From assembly GCF_023522835.1 (NCBI RefSeq), contig NZ_JALCZU010000003.1, positions 310,001-374,000 on the forward strand: a DNA stretch of 64,000 nucleotides, in the 5' to 3' direction. The translations under genes and the position numbers were made by a program. Of the stretch, positions 18,555 through 26,585 are shown in pieces. The notes beneath the pieces were generated by a model. It saw only the letters and a program-made list of their open reading frames with translations, did no database searches and was not told where the DNA came from. This stretch comes from Oceanobacillus saliphilus (GTDB lineage: Bacteria; Bacillota; Bacilli; Bacillales; Amphibacillaceae). The first letter of the stretch is position 1; each line of letters opens with the position of its first letter.

Positions 18555-19718
18555 CTACTTCAACATATCAAAAACCTGATTAACATCCTTATCCCCTCTA
18601 CCCGAGAGGTTGACAATGATCACATCATCCTTATTTAGTTCTTTTGCTAATTTTACTGCGTGGGCGACAGCGTGAGAACTTTCCAGCGCCGGGATGATGC
18701 CTTCAATTTTCGATAATTGCTGGAAGGCTTCCAGTGCTTCCTGACCAGTAGCTGTGACATATTCTCCTCTTCCAGTAGCATGTAAATAGCTATGTTCTGG
18801 TCCGACACCTTGATAATCAAGACCTGCAGCAATCGAATTAGTTGGTTTTGGATTTCCATCCTCATCCAATAATATCAGGGAACGGTACCCATGAAATACG
18901 GCAGAAACCCCTTCCGAAATCGACGGTGCCTCTGCTGGTTCTACCCCGATTAAACGCACCTTTTCATCCTCGATATAATTGGCAAAGGCTCCAATCGCAT
19001 TGCTTCCTCCACCTGTACAGGCAACGACCGCTGTCGGCAACTTACCTTCTTTTTCGAGAATTTGCTTTTTCGATTCTTCACTAATAATTGCCTGGAAAAA
19101 CTTTACCATCTCCGGATATGGGTATGGCCCAACAGCTGAACCAATTAAGTAAAAAGTATCATTCTGGTTTGCTACAAGGTCGGCAAACGCCTCATCGACA
19201 GCTTCCTTCAATCTGCCGCGGCCTTTATCCACTGCAACAACCTCAGCTCCAAGCAATTCCATTCGAAAAACATTCAATGCCTGTCTTTCCGTATCCACCT
19301 TGCCCATGTAAATCGTACATGGCAAACCAACCATTGCACTCGCTGTCGCTGTCGCAACCCCATGCTGACCTGCACCAGTTTCTGCAATAATCCGCTTAGC
19401 ACCCATGCGTTTTGCCAAAAGAATCTGGCCTAAAGCATTGTTGATTTTATGTGCTCCAGTATGGTTTAAATCCTCACGTTTCAAATAAATCTTCGCCCCA
19501 CCTATTTGTTCTGTAAGATTCTTTGCAAATGTGAGCGGATTCTCACGCCCAACATATTCTTTCAAATAATAACGGTACTCCTCGAGAAATTCCGGATCTT
19601 CTTTATATCGATGAAATTCATTTCCGATTCGATCTAATACTATTTTCAAATCATCCGGAACAAAACTGCCCCCATACTCTCCGAAATACCCTTGCTCAGC
19701 TACACTCTCTCTACTCAT
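18555..19718 (-). CDS. trpB: Tryptophan synthase beta chain, stand-alone
   Basis: PLP enzyme of 387 residues that joins indole and serine to make tryptophan. GEYGGSFVPDDL, the PLP lysine in HTGAHKINNALGQ, AETGAGQHGVATATA and the phosphate-binding GGGSNAIG are present. TTAGGAG precedes the ATG. No trpA or other trp gene is nearby, so in this place it is either one of two trpB genes or a salvage enzyme using external indole; the window cannot tell. Confidence 0.93.
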   Translation of the reverse strand: MSRESVAEQGYFGEYGGSFVPDDLKIVLDRIGNEFHRYKEDPEFLEEYRYYLKEYVGRENPLTFAKNLTEQIGGAKIYLKREDLNHTGAHKINNALGQILLAKRMGAKRIIAETGAGQHGVATATASAMVGLPCTIYMGKVDTERQALNVFRMELLGAEVVAVDKGRGRLKEAVDEAFADLVANQNDTFYLIGSAVGPYPYPEMVKFFQAIISEESKKQILEKEGKLPTAVVACTGGGSNAIGAFANYIEDEKVRLIGVEPAEAPSISEGVSAVFHGYRSLILLDEDGNPKPTNSIAAGLDYQGVGPEHSYLHATGRGEYVTATGQEALEAFQQLSKIEGIIPALESSHAVAHAVKLAKELNKDDVIIVNLSGRGDKDVNQVFDMLK

Positions 19719-19850
19719 TCTTTTCTCAGCTCCTAATCTATAATTCTAAACCATGTTTTCTATTATATATGAAAAATTAATTAACTTAAAGGTTTGCGGG
19801 CTATGAAATGATTTGCATTATAATGGATATTGGAAAAGAGAAGTGTTAGA

Positions 19851-20095
19851 GAGGGCTCTCCCGTTTGGGTGGGCTCTCCCGTTTGGGCGGGATGCTCTCC
19901 CGTTTGGGTGGAGAGCTCTCCCGTTTGGGCGGGGGGCTCTCCCGTTTGACCGGGGGTCTCTCCCGTTTGACCGGGGGGCTCTCCCGTTTGGGTGGGGAGC
20001 TCTCCCGTTTGGGCGGGGGGCTCTCCCGCTTGAGCGGGGGGCTCTCCCGAATTAGGGGAGGGCTCTCCCGTTTGGCTGGGGTACTCTTCCAACTT
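19851..20095. repeat. CTCTCCCGTTTGGG tandem array (about 12 units)
   Basis: About twelve 19-21 bp units, mostly GGGCTCTCCCGTTTGGGCGG, with variants TTTGACCG, CTTGAGCG and GAATTAGG in the core. The variable core lies between constant CTCTCCCG and G-tracts, as in the other arrays. It sits upstream of trpB (divergent side) and the sigma gene. Confidence 0.93.
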
Positions 20096-20114
20096 GGACG
20101 GATGCAAAAAAGCA

Positions 20115-20149
20115 AAGGCCGGTTCGAACGAAGCACTGGAACTGGCCTT
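20115..20149. repeat. 11 bp inverted repeat
   Basis: AAGGCCGGTTC and GAACTGGCCTT with a 13 nt loop, directly after the array. A T-run (TGCTTTTTT) follows on the minus strand, so it may be the relic of a terminator; no gene reads into it now. Confidence 0.45.
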
Positions 20150-20380
20150 CTTGCCTGTCACATATGTCCTATCTCACCTTCTGATACAACTTCTGTTTCC
20201 CGCTAATTTCTTTATAACTGTAGTTATGTCGTATTTTGAATACGCATTTCTTTACATGCACCCCAAACTAAGAAGCAACTTCGATTATAGCTATGGATAA
20301 GTTTATATAGCAGAAAAGAAAGATAAACCTTTCCTACTGCAAAAGTGCGTCTAAGTTTCTAATTGAGGAGTGATTGAATA

Positions 20381-20941
20381 ATGGATAAGCAGACCTTTAC
20401 CTTTGAAGAGATTTTCAAGCAGAATGAGCGGAGGATTCATTACCATCTTCACAAACTTAACATCCGAGATCCCCATCGAGAATTTTATCAGGAAGGGGCA
20501 ATTGCAATGTGGAATGCATATGAAAACTATCAACCTGATAAAGGCCCGCTTAACACGTATTTCAACTTCATTATTAGGCGCCGGTTGATTGATCTGATTC
20601 GCAAAGAAAGTAAACGACAGGAAAAAGAAATATTAGCTCCAAAAGATGAAGAAGCCGCATTTGAAAATTCTGTGTATCAGACGAATGAATCATCTTCTAC
20701 TCACGTCGATAATTTTAAAGATATTATTGAAGATGAGCAGATTTGGCAACATGTAATGGAGCTATTGTCGGGGAAGCAATGGAAATGGGTGGAGGGCTAT
20801 ATTATTGCGGACAAGTCATTAAAAGAAATTGCCGAGCAGGAAGGTGTATCTGTTGAGGCAGTGAAGAGCTGGGGAAAGGAAGCAAGAAAGAAAATGCGAA
20901 ATGCGGAGTTTATCAGGTCGCTGGAGGGGGAGTTTCCTTAG
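20381..20941 (+). CDS. Small sigma-70 family RNA polymerase sigma factor
   Basis: Protein of 186 residues with a sigma region 2 (about residues 10-85, including FYQEGAIAMWNAYENYQPDK and NTYFNFIIRRRLIDLIRKE) and a C-terminal region 4 helix-turn-helix (SLKEIAEQEGVSVEAVKSWG). The ~45-residue acidic linker replaces region 3. The size and layout fit ECF-like or SigO/competence-like factors. No anti-sigma gene is adjacent, so its control is unknown. GAGGAG precedes the ATG. Confidence 0.8.
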   Translation: MDKQTFTFEEIFKQNERRIHYHLHKLNIRDPHREFYQEGAIAMWNAYENYQPDKGPLNTYFNFIIRRRLIDLIRKESKRQEKEILAPKDEEAAFENSVYQTNESSSTHVDNFKDIIEDEQIWQHVMELLSGKQWKWVEGYIIADKSLKEIAEQEGVSVEAVKSWGKEARKKMRNAEFIRSLEGEFP

Positions 20942-21257
20942 CAATTGATTCTTGGAATTTCAGGTCAGACCCACACACTCGCAAAACCACTTACAATCAG
21001 TATTGTTTGACGAATTAATTAAATTAAACTCTATACTTATTTGAAAACTTCTGTACTTTAGCAAAAGAATGCCATTGACATCGCTACAAATAAAGAAGGG
21101 ATACATTACACCCAATCCATGAAAAAAGGCCAGAATTAAATCAGGCCTTTTTCTACTTACATTATTTTTCTAAAAATTTTCAATGCTTCACAAGTTGAAG
21201 TGCTGACACCATAATAGGCAGGATGTTCCTCGGACAATGAAACACCTACAATACTTC
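20942..21257. other. Gap behind the sigma factor gene
   Basis: Contains a terminator-like hairpin (21122-21152). The remaining sequence holds only very short open frames without ribosome sites. Confidence 0.4.
21122..21152 (+). terminator. Candidate terminator downstream of the sigma gene
   Basis: AAAAAAGGCC and GGCCTTTTT form a 9 bp stem with a 12 nt loop and T-run on the plus strand, 180 bp behind the sigma gene. Confidence 0.55.
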
Positions 21258-21479
21258 TTAAGATTCAGATTGAGCTTGTTGCGATAATATGGCACTTTGA
21301 ACTTGGCTAATCACTGTCTGGGCAGTGGCAATTTCAGAAGAAGCTTGTTTAATTGCTTCTTGGGCAAGTGCCTGGTCTGATGTAGACTTTTCAATTGCTT
21401 GGGCTAATAACTCCTTTGTTAATGTTACATTTGCTTTTGCTTGTGTCAGTTGATTTACATCAATTGGTTGTTGAGTCAT
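21258..21479 (-). CDS. Small helical/coiled-coil protein, unknown
   Basis: A 73-residue protein of unknown function. Composition is almost only A, Q, S, T, E, I, L and K without aromatic residues. Heptad-like spacing (LLAQAIEKSTSDQALAQEAI, then IKQASSEIATAQTVISQVQ) predicts one long amphipathic helix. The ATG at 21479 is chosen because GAGGAGGG lies six bases before it; the TTG one codon earlier would be too close. It stands between two terminators and has its own upstream region, so it is a single-gene unit. It could be a small spore or stress-associated protein, but no family is recognised. Confidence 0.7.
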   Translation of the reverse strand: MTQQPIDVNQLTQAKANVTLTKELLAQAIEKSTSDQALAQEAIKQASSEIATAQTVISQVQSAILSQQAQSES

Positions 21480-21571
21480 CAAGATCCCTCCTCAGTAATA
21501 GTAAAGACAAGTATATCTTCTGCAGTTTTATAAAATTTATTAATCCTATCTATGTTGAAGTGACAGTACCA

Positions 21572-21604
21572 AAAAAGCCTATCCGGTTTTAGGATAGGCT
21601 TTTT
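21572..21604 (-). terminator. Terminator of the amidohydrolase gene
   Basis: AAAAAGCCTATCC / GGATAGGCTTTTT, perfect 13 bp stem with a 7 nt loop and T-runs on both strands, directly behind the amidohydrolase stop. Confidence 0.92.
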
Positions 21605-21606
21605 GT

Positions 21607-22851
21607 TTAAACAAGAAGGTTCTTTTCTATTTTTCCATCTTTAATAACAACTTGAATGGTATCGTGATTTGCCATTGAGTAGATATCTTCTAATGGGTTA
21701 CCTTTAACGATAACAATGTCGGCAAGTTTCCCATGCTCAATGGTTCCTAATTTATCTTCCCAGCCCAAGCACTCTGCAGCTGTTTTTGTCGAAGCAACGA
21801 TCGTTTCCATTGGTGTCATTCCAACATCCGCCATCAGACCTAATTCACGAAGGTTTGTGCCATGCCTCATCACGCCTGCATCGGTTCCCATTGCAATCTT
21901 AACGCCAGCTTTATATGCTTTTGCAATGCTTGCTTTGTGAATTTCGATAACCTCTTTGGACTTTTGTACTGCTGTTTCTGGCATTCCCATTTCATCTGCT
22001 GTTTCAAGAACTGCTACTGGCGCAAGCAATGTCGGGACAAGGAATGTTCCTTTTTCCAGCATCAGTTCAATTGCTTCGTCATCGATAAAAATTCCATGCT
22101 CGATTGAATGAATCCCAGCTCTTACCGCATTCTTGATCCCTTCTGCACCTTGGGCATGCGCCATCACTTTTACACCTTTTCTGAATTTACCTTCTTCAAC
22201 AATAGCTTCTAGCTCTGCCTGTGAAAATTGTGTAAACTCCGGATGATCTGTTGCGCTTAGCACACCTCCAGTTGCATGTACTTTGATTACCTCTGCACCA
22301 GCACGCAGCATTTCGCGGGTTTTCTTACGTACCTCTTCCACTCCATCACACTTGCCATTTGGCATTCCAGGATAATCAGAAGGAAGCAGATCCATGTCTC
22401 TCCCTGATACGGTATAACCATCTCCATGACCACCCGTGATTGTCAACGCATTGATACTTAATTGCAATCTCGGTCCAGCTATTAATCCTTCGTCAACCGC
22501 TTTTTTTACGCCAAGGTCGGTACCAAGAGCGTCACGAACGGAGGTCACACCTGCATGAAGCGTTCTTTCCAAATATTTTGCAGCTTGGTAATACATAAAT
22601 GAGAAAGGTGTTGCCAGTCTTTCTGCAGGTGAGGAAAATTCCAGCATCATATGTACATGTGTATCACACAATCCAGGGATGATCGTTCCACCTTGCGCAT
22701 CTAGAATCGTTTCTTCACCAGTGGAACGGTAATCATTTTCTTGCCCGGCATAAACAATACGGTTATCCTCCATAACAACAACTGCGTTCTCCTGGGGGGC
22801 GCCACCATTTCCATCAATGAATAAACCATTTTTAATTAGCGTTCTAGTCAT
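21607..22851 (-). CDS. Amidohydrolase family protein (imidazolonepropionase/prolidase-like)
   Basis: Metal-dependent hydrolase of 414 residues with the amidohydrolase TIM-barrel ligands: HVH in CDTHVHMMLEF (about residue 66), a lysine in VIKVHATGG (possible carbamylated bridge), histidines in KVMAHAQG and IHSIEHG, and the aspartate in AMGTDAG. Relatives cleave Xaa-Pro dipeptides, cyclic amides or aryl carbamates. AGGAGG precedes the ATG. It lies downstream of a membrane transporter-like gene on the same strand, suggesting uptake and hydrolysis of one substrate; the 325 bp between them carries a palindromic repeat. Confidence 0.82.
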   Translation of the reverse strand: MTRTLIKNGLFIDGNGGAPQENAVVVMEDNRIVYAGQENDYRSTGEETILDAQGGTIIPGLCDTHVHMMLEFSSPAERLATPFSFMYYQAAKYLERTLHAGVTSVRDALGTDLGVKKAVDEGLIAGPRLQLSINALTITGGHGDGYTVSGRDMDLLPSDYPGMPNGKCDGVEEVRKKTREMLRAGAEVIKVHATGGVLSATDHPEFTQFSQAELEAIVEEGKFRKGVKVMAHAQGAEGIKNAVRAGIHSIEHGIFIDDEAIELMLEKGTFLVPTLLAPVAVLETADEMGMPETAVQKSKEVIEIHKASIAKAYKAGVKIAMGTDAGVMRHGTNLRELGLMADVGMTPMETIVASTKTAAECLGWEDKLGTIEHGKLADIVIVKGNPLEDIYSMANHDTIQVVIKDGKIEKNLLV

Positions 22852-23176
22852 TAACTATTACCTCCTATAATTTCTGTTCAAAAAGAAGGATAAAAAGGAC
22901 CGGTCGGCCAAGAACGCAATGTCCTGGAGCCTACGATTACTCGCTCCATCGAAAAGCTTTGTTGCGAAACCGACACTAGCACGTCCTGTGCGTCGAAAGT
23001 TCTGAGGAAGCATATCTTTGAGTAGCGTGTTGTGTGCTTTTTAATATATGCGTACAAAGGATGCTTCTAAAGAATCTCTTCGCACACAGGAAAATGTTTT
23101 TCTTTTCTATGGAATACAAAAGAAAGCATTCGTGCGAGATTGGTGTGTCATTTTTATCAGACTTTTTAAACAGCTT
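22852..23176. repeat. Palindromic repeat-like region
   Basis: Between two same-strand genes lie GGAGC...GCTCC (22926-22947) and the interrupted palindrome CGACactaGCAC...GTGCgtCG (22971-22995), plus related GTCCTG motifs (22921, 22984). It looks like a degenerate dispersed repeat of the ACGTCCTGT type common in Bacillaceae. 23000-23176 is AT-rich without a gene. Confidence 0.5.
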
Positions 23177-24346
23177 CTATAATGTCTCTACCAATATTCC
23201 AGCTATAATAATCGAAGCAATGGTAACTGTAGTAAAACCGCCAATTAACATCGGTGTCAGTATTTCATTAAAAATTGCTTTTTCTTCTTTTTCATTTCGA
23301 GCAATACTTCTGCTTACTTCTTCACAAAGTATATAATCTGCAGGGAATCCAAATAGTGCAGTTAACGCTACAGGCATTCCTTTGTTTGGATGCCATTTAA
23401 CCAGTTTGGAAACAATATATCCACCAATACAAAGACCCGTAGTCCCGAGCAAAATCAGTACGATTACACTTGGCAGATTACTGACAACGTCTTGTGGACT
23501 AACTCCTGCCATGGAACCAATCACGACAAAAATAATTCCTAGCATCGATATGTTAAATGAATTAGCTTTCTCAAGCTGTTTCGATTCAAAAATACCAATC
23601 TTTAACCCGACAACACCAATAATAAGACACCAAAGACTGTAGTTAATTCCAGTGAGTTCACCGAGCAAAACACCTATGGCTGCCCCAACAAATACGTAGA
23701 ATAATTTTAAAGTCATACTCGTTTTGATTGGACTTGATGATGAAGCCGTCTCAGTTGCAGTATGATCTGTACCTGTATCATTGACAGATACAAATGTTCC
23801 GTTATCCATTTCCTTTTGAATCGAAACAGCATATTTACGCAGGAAAAATTGAGCAAGTGGCATTCCCAATACTCCCTGGAATGCGACGATTAAAGCTGGA
23901 ATAATGATTAAGCTGGCAAGACCAATCTCAGTTAGCTTCTCAGATGTAATGATTAACGCTACAACTCCGCCACTAAGAGGACCAACCCCTGCAACAGCAG
24001 TTGGATAATCAAACAGGAAGGTGACAATGGTCAGTACAAGTACCCCTGACACAACGAGTCCGCCGACTGCAATCAGTACTGCTTTATATTGACTTTTTAA
24101 AGTAGCAAAAGGAATCATCGTTCCCATATGCAGGATAACAGGGCCAATGAGAATGGCGCCCAACGCTGCAAATTGAGATCTTTCCAACAGATCAACTGGG
24201 AAGATTCCTGTCCAAACTAAAACAAGGTAGCCAACCATAGCTGTCAGCAGCATCGGAATTCTTGCTCGGGAAACGATTGAAAGCCATTCCCCTAAAGCAA
24301 TTAATGCAAAAATTAATGTTGTTGCGATAAGTGGATTACTAAGCAT
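23177..24346 (-). CDS. Multi-pass membrane protein, putative secondary transporter
   Basis: Integral membrane protein of 389 residues with about ten hydrophobic helices and a short polar central loop (about residues 185-205). The two halves look similar in layout, each with a glycine-rich helix pair such as AGVGPLSGGVVALI, as in transporters with inverted repeats (GltS/CPA/bile-acid types). I cannot name the family. AGGAGGG precedes the ATG. It is upstream of the amidohydrolase and probably imports its substrate; a cre-like site lies in its upstream region. Confidence 0.65.
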   Translation of the reverse strand: MLSNPLIATTLIFALIALGEWLSIVSRARIPMLLTAMVGYLVLVWTGIFPVDLLERSQFAALGAILIGPVILHMGTMIPFATLKSQYKAVLIAVGGLVVSGVLVLTIVTFLFDYPTAVAGVGPLSGGVVALIITSEKLTEIGLASLIIIPALIVAFQGVLGMPLAQFFLRKYAVSIQKEMDNGTFVSVNDTGTDHTATETASSSSPIKTSMTLKLFYVFVGAAIGVLLGELTGINYSLWCLIIGVVGLKIGIFESKQLEKANSFNISMLGIIFVVIGSMAGVSPQDVVSNLPSVIVLILLGTTGLCIGGYIVSKLVKWHPNKGMPVALTALFGFPADYILCEEVSRSIARNEKEEKAIFNEILTPMLIGGFTTVTIASIIIAGILVETL

Positions 24347-24783
24347 AAAAAAGACCCTCCTAAGATGTTTGTAATTCTATTATTATGATAATTCACTCTA
24401 AAATTTGGGCCCCTAGCAAGCTATTCACCTTATAATTCGAGCGTTTGTAAATACACATTATACGTACTATTTCGTGAAAATCAATATGTTTTTTGAAGTA
24501 TTCGTCAAATTTCGTTATGTAAACGATTACGATTTTACTCGATGTAAGTCACTCCATAGGATGCCACTTATAAAGCTAATTATTACCAAAAATTAAAGGA
24601 TTTCTTACGTACGATACGGTATAGTTCGAGAAGTAGAAAAGCAAAGAAAAATTGTCTTATAAAATTTGAAATAATTTCTTTTATAATGCAAGACTTTGGG
24701 AATGACTCCAAATCTATCCACATGCCAAATAAGCCTTGTTGTCGTATAATGGTCCTATCAGACTGGAGAATGGAGAATGAACA
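24347..24783. other. Divergent regulatory region
   Basis: The 437 bp between the membrane protein and the HAD gene holds the promoters of both. A cre-like box lies at 24518-24531. No open frame with a ribosome site was seen. Confidence 0.5.
24518..24531. promoter_or_regulatory. Candidate cre box
   Basis: TGTAAACGATTACG matches the CcpA consensus TGWAANCGNTNWCA at 13 of 14 positions, 172 bp upstream of the membrane transporter-like gene. Confidence 0.5.
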
Positions 24784-25611
24784 TTGTATAAATTAATTGC
24801 GATAGATATGGACGGGACACTTTTAAATGACCGTCATGAAGTAACCGAAGATGTAAAAAATGTATTGGATGAAGCAAAAAGACAAGGGATTAAAATTGTC
24901 CTCTGCTCCGGGCGTCCAATTGGCGGAATGCGGAGCTACATAAAAGCATTAAACTTAGATGAAGAGGGTGACTTTGTCATCGCATATAATGGTGCATTTG
25001 TTCAAGATACGCATACAAACAAAGTTGTAGCACAAATTTCACTTGGACATGATGATTTAGTGAAGCTGCATGAACTTAGTATCGAACTGAACACACCAAT
25101 GCATTTCTTTGATGTAGAAGGTCTTTATACGCCGAACGCCGATATTAGTGAATATACGGTGTTAGAATCGTATTTAAATAAAATTCCATTAAGTTATCGC
25201 CAGGTGAGCGATATACCAACAAACCTATCGATACCAAAAATCATGTTTATTGATAATCCGGAAAACTTAAATCAAACCATCCAAGCACTTCCGGAGAACC
25301 TAAATGAAGAGTATACGATTGTTCGAAGTGCCCCTTATTTCCTTGAATTTGTTCATCCTAGTGCAAGCAAAGGAAATGCAGTGAGGAAGCTTTCGGAACA
25401 GCTTGGTATTAAGCAAGAGGAAGTTATGAGTATCGGTGATAATGGAAATGATTTATCGATGATTCAGTACGCAGGGTGTGGCGTGGCAATGGATAACGCC
25501 ATTCCAGAGATCAAAGCAGCAGCCGATTTCCAAACCCGAAGTAACAATGAAAACGGAGTGGCATATGCAATCGAAAAACTCGCACTAGAACCTTTACGTG
25601 TTCCCAAATAG
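24784..25611 (+). CDS. Cof-type HAD-IIB phosphatase (YidA-like)
   Basis: HAD superfamily hydrolase of 275 residues that dephosphorylates small sugar phosphates or related metabolites. Motif I is IDMDGTLLND at the N-terminus, motif II the serine in LCSGRP, motif III a lysine in SASKGNAVRKL, and motif IV SIGDNGNDLSMI. A TTG start follows GGAGAATG. It is monocistronic, ending at a REP element and a strong terminator. Confidence 0.88.
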   Translation: MYKLIAIDMDGTLLNDRHEVTEDVKNVLDEAKRQGIKIVLCSGRPIGGMRSYIKALNLDEEGDFVIAYNGAFVQDTHTNKVVAQISLGHDDLVKLHELSIELNTPMHFFDVEGLYTPNADISEYTVLESYLNKIPLSYRQVSDIPTNLSIPKIMFIDNPENLNQTIQALPENLNEEYTIVRSAPYFLEFVHPSASKGNAVRKLSEQLGIKQEEVMSIGDNGNDLSMIQYAGCGVAMDNAIPEIKAAADFQTRSNNENGVAYAIEKLALEPLRVPK

Positions 25612-25739
25612 AAGCATGGGGACGGTTCTTTTGCTTCCTTATTTACAAAACTTGGTTGTCGCCAAGCCTATTGATGATAGCCTTTGTTGCACGTATGCAG
25701 AAGCAATAAGAAAAGCATGAGGGAATGTCCCATGCTTCC
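25611..25739. repeat. REP-like pair enclosing two-hairpin element copy D
   Basis: Left arm GAAGCATGGGGACGGTTCT (25611-) and a variant right arm AGCATGAGGGAATGTCCC...CTTCC (to 25739) enclose a degenerate copy of the two-hairpin element (about 25645-25700; AAAACTTGG, GCCAAGCC and TTGCACGTATGCA recognisable, second stem lost). It starts one base after the HAD stop. Confidence 0.8.
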
Positions 25740-25744
25740 AACAT

Positions 25745-25800
25745 TAAAAGAAGTAATTACCCACACTTTGATTTGTACGGTGGGCGATTACTTCTTTTTT
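25745..25800 (+). terminator. Strong terminator of the HAD gene
   Basis: AAAAGAAGTAAT-TA-CCCAC pairs with GTGGG-CG-ATTACTTCTTTT, followed by further T residues. Confidence 0.9.
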
Positions 25801-25811
25801 CTGTTGGTGAA

Positions 25812-25882
25812 AGAAGCACAGGAAGGCTTCTTTTGCTTATTGCTCACTAAAAAGGAAGCATGAGAACCGTCCCCATGCTTCT
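25812..25882. repeat. Short REP-like hairpin pair
   Basis: A diverged left arm (GAAGCACAGGAAGGCTTCT, 25812-) and a consensus right arm (AGAACCGTCCCCATGCTTC, to 25882) around a short loop. It directly precedes the TetR promoter. Confidence 0.8.
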
Positions 25883-25917
25883 TTCCTGTTAAGATTTATT
25901 TACATAATATAAACCTA

Positions 25918-25965
25918 TAGACAAATTAGAGTAATTACTCTATAAATGAAATTGAGTAATTACTC
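25918..25965 (+). promoter_or_regulatory. TetR-operon promoter with two operator palindromes
   Basis: TAGACA (25918-25923), 17 bp, TATAAA (25941-25946). The 12 bp palindrome GAGTAATTACTC occurs twice, at 25929-25940 filling the spacer and at 25954-25965 just after the expected start point, 25 bp apart. This is the geometry of an autorepressor blocking its own promoter. Confidence 0.85.
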
Positions 25966-25986
25966 TAATTATTTGGAGGAATAAAA

Positions 25987-26571
25987 TTGAAAAAAAACAC
26001 AAAAGAAGAGATAGTCGATTCGGCAGTCCTGCTTTTTAATACTTACGGAACAAGTTCAGTATCGACGAACCACATTGCAGAAGAATCTGGTGTTAGTATT
26101 GGAAATTTATACTACTATTTTAAAAATAAAGAGGAAATTATTCGCGAAATTCTGGAGTGCATGATTTCTGATTGGGATCATATATGGGTCGCTCCTAGTA
26201 ACGGGGATATACTAGATGGTTTACAAACGATTATTAGACAAAGCTTTCATCTAGAGTGGAAATATCGATTTTTCTATCGTGAGTTAATTGCACTTATGCG
26301 AATTGACGAACAGCTTCAACAACGTCACCAAGAGATAGAGAAGCAGAGAATAGAAGAACAGAAAAAACTAATAGAAAACCTTATTAACTCCGGGGTTATC
26401 CGTAATCTAAGGAGCCCTTCTGATATAGATTCTTTATTAACAATAAGCTGGCTGATTAGTAATTACTGGTTATCCTTTTTAGAATCAGATGGTCAGGAAA
26501 TTACAGACGAGCAAGTGGAAAGAGGAGTTCAACTAATCTTAACTGTATTTAAACCATACTTAGCTATTTAA
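25987..26571 (+). CDS. TetR/AcrR family repressor
   Basis: Regulator of 194 residues. The N-terminal TetR helix-turn-helix covers about residues 5-50 (NTYGTSSVSTNHIAEESGVS, then IGNLYYYFKNKEEIIREIL), with a helical ligand domain behind. A TTG start follows GGAGGA at six bases. It is followed after 14 bp by the Acg-type flavoprotein gene and preceded by a double GAGTAATTACTC operator, so it very probably represses both genes until it binds a ligand. Confidence 0.9.
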   Translation: MKKNTKEEIVDSAVLLFNTYGTSSVSTNHIAEESGVSIGNLYYYFKNKEEIIREILECMISDWDHIWVAPSNGDILDGLQTIIRQSFHLEWKYRFFYRELIALMRIDEQLQQRHQEIEKQRIEEQKKLIENLINSGVIRNLRSPSDIDSLLTISWLISNYWLSFLESDGQEITDEQVERGVQLILTVFKPYLAI

Positions 26572-26585
26572 CTAGGAGGAGAGAA

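Larger units (their letters stand above)
19719..20380. other. Repeat-bearing gap between trpB and the sigma factor
   Basis: Holds a tandem array (19851-20095), an inverted repeat (20115-20149) and ~220 bp of AT-rich sequence before the sigma gene. The open frames across the array on both strands are artefacts of the repeat period. Confidence 0.5.

Noticed and set aside
19781-20206. Several overlapping Pro/Thr/Gly- and Arg/Ser-rich frames on both strands
   Set aside because: All are translations of the tandem array; none has a ribosome site or stays conserved past the array.
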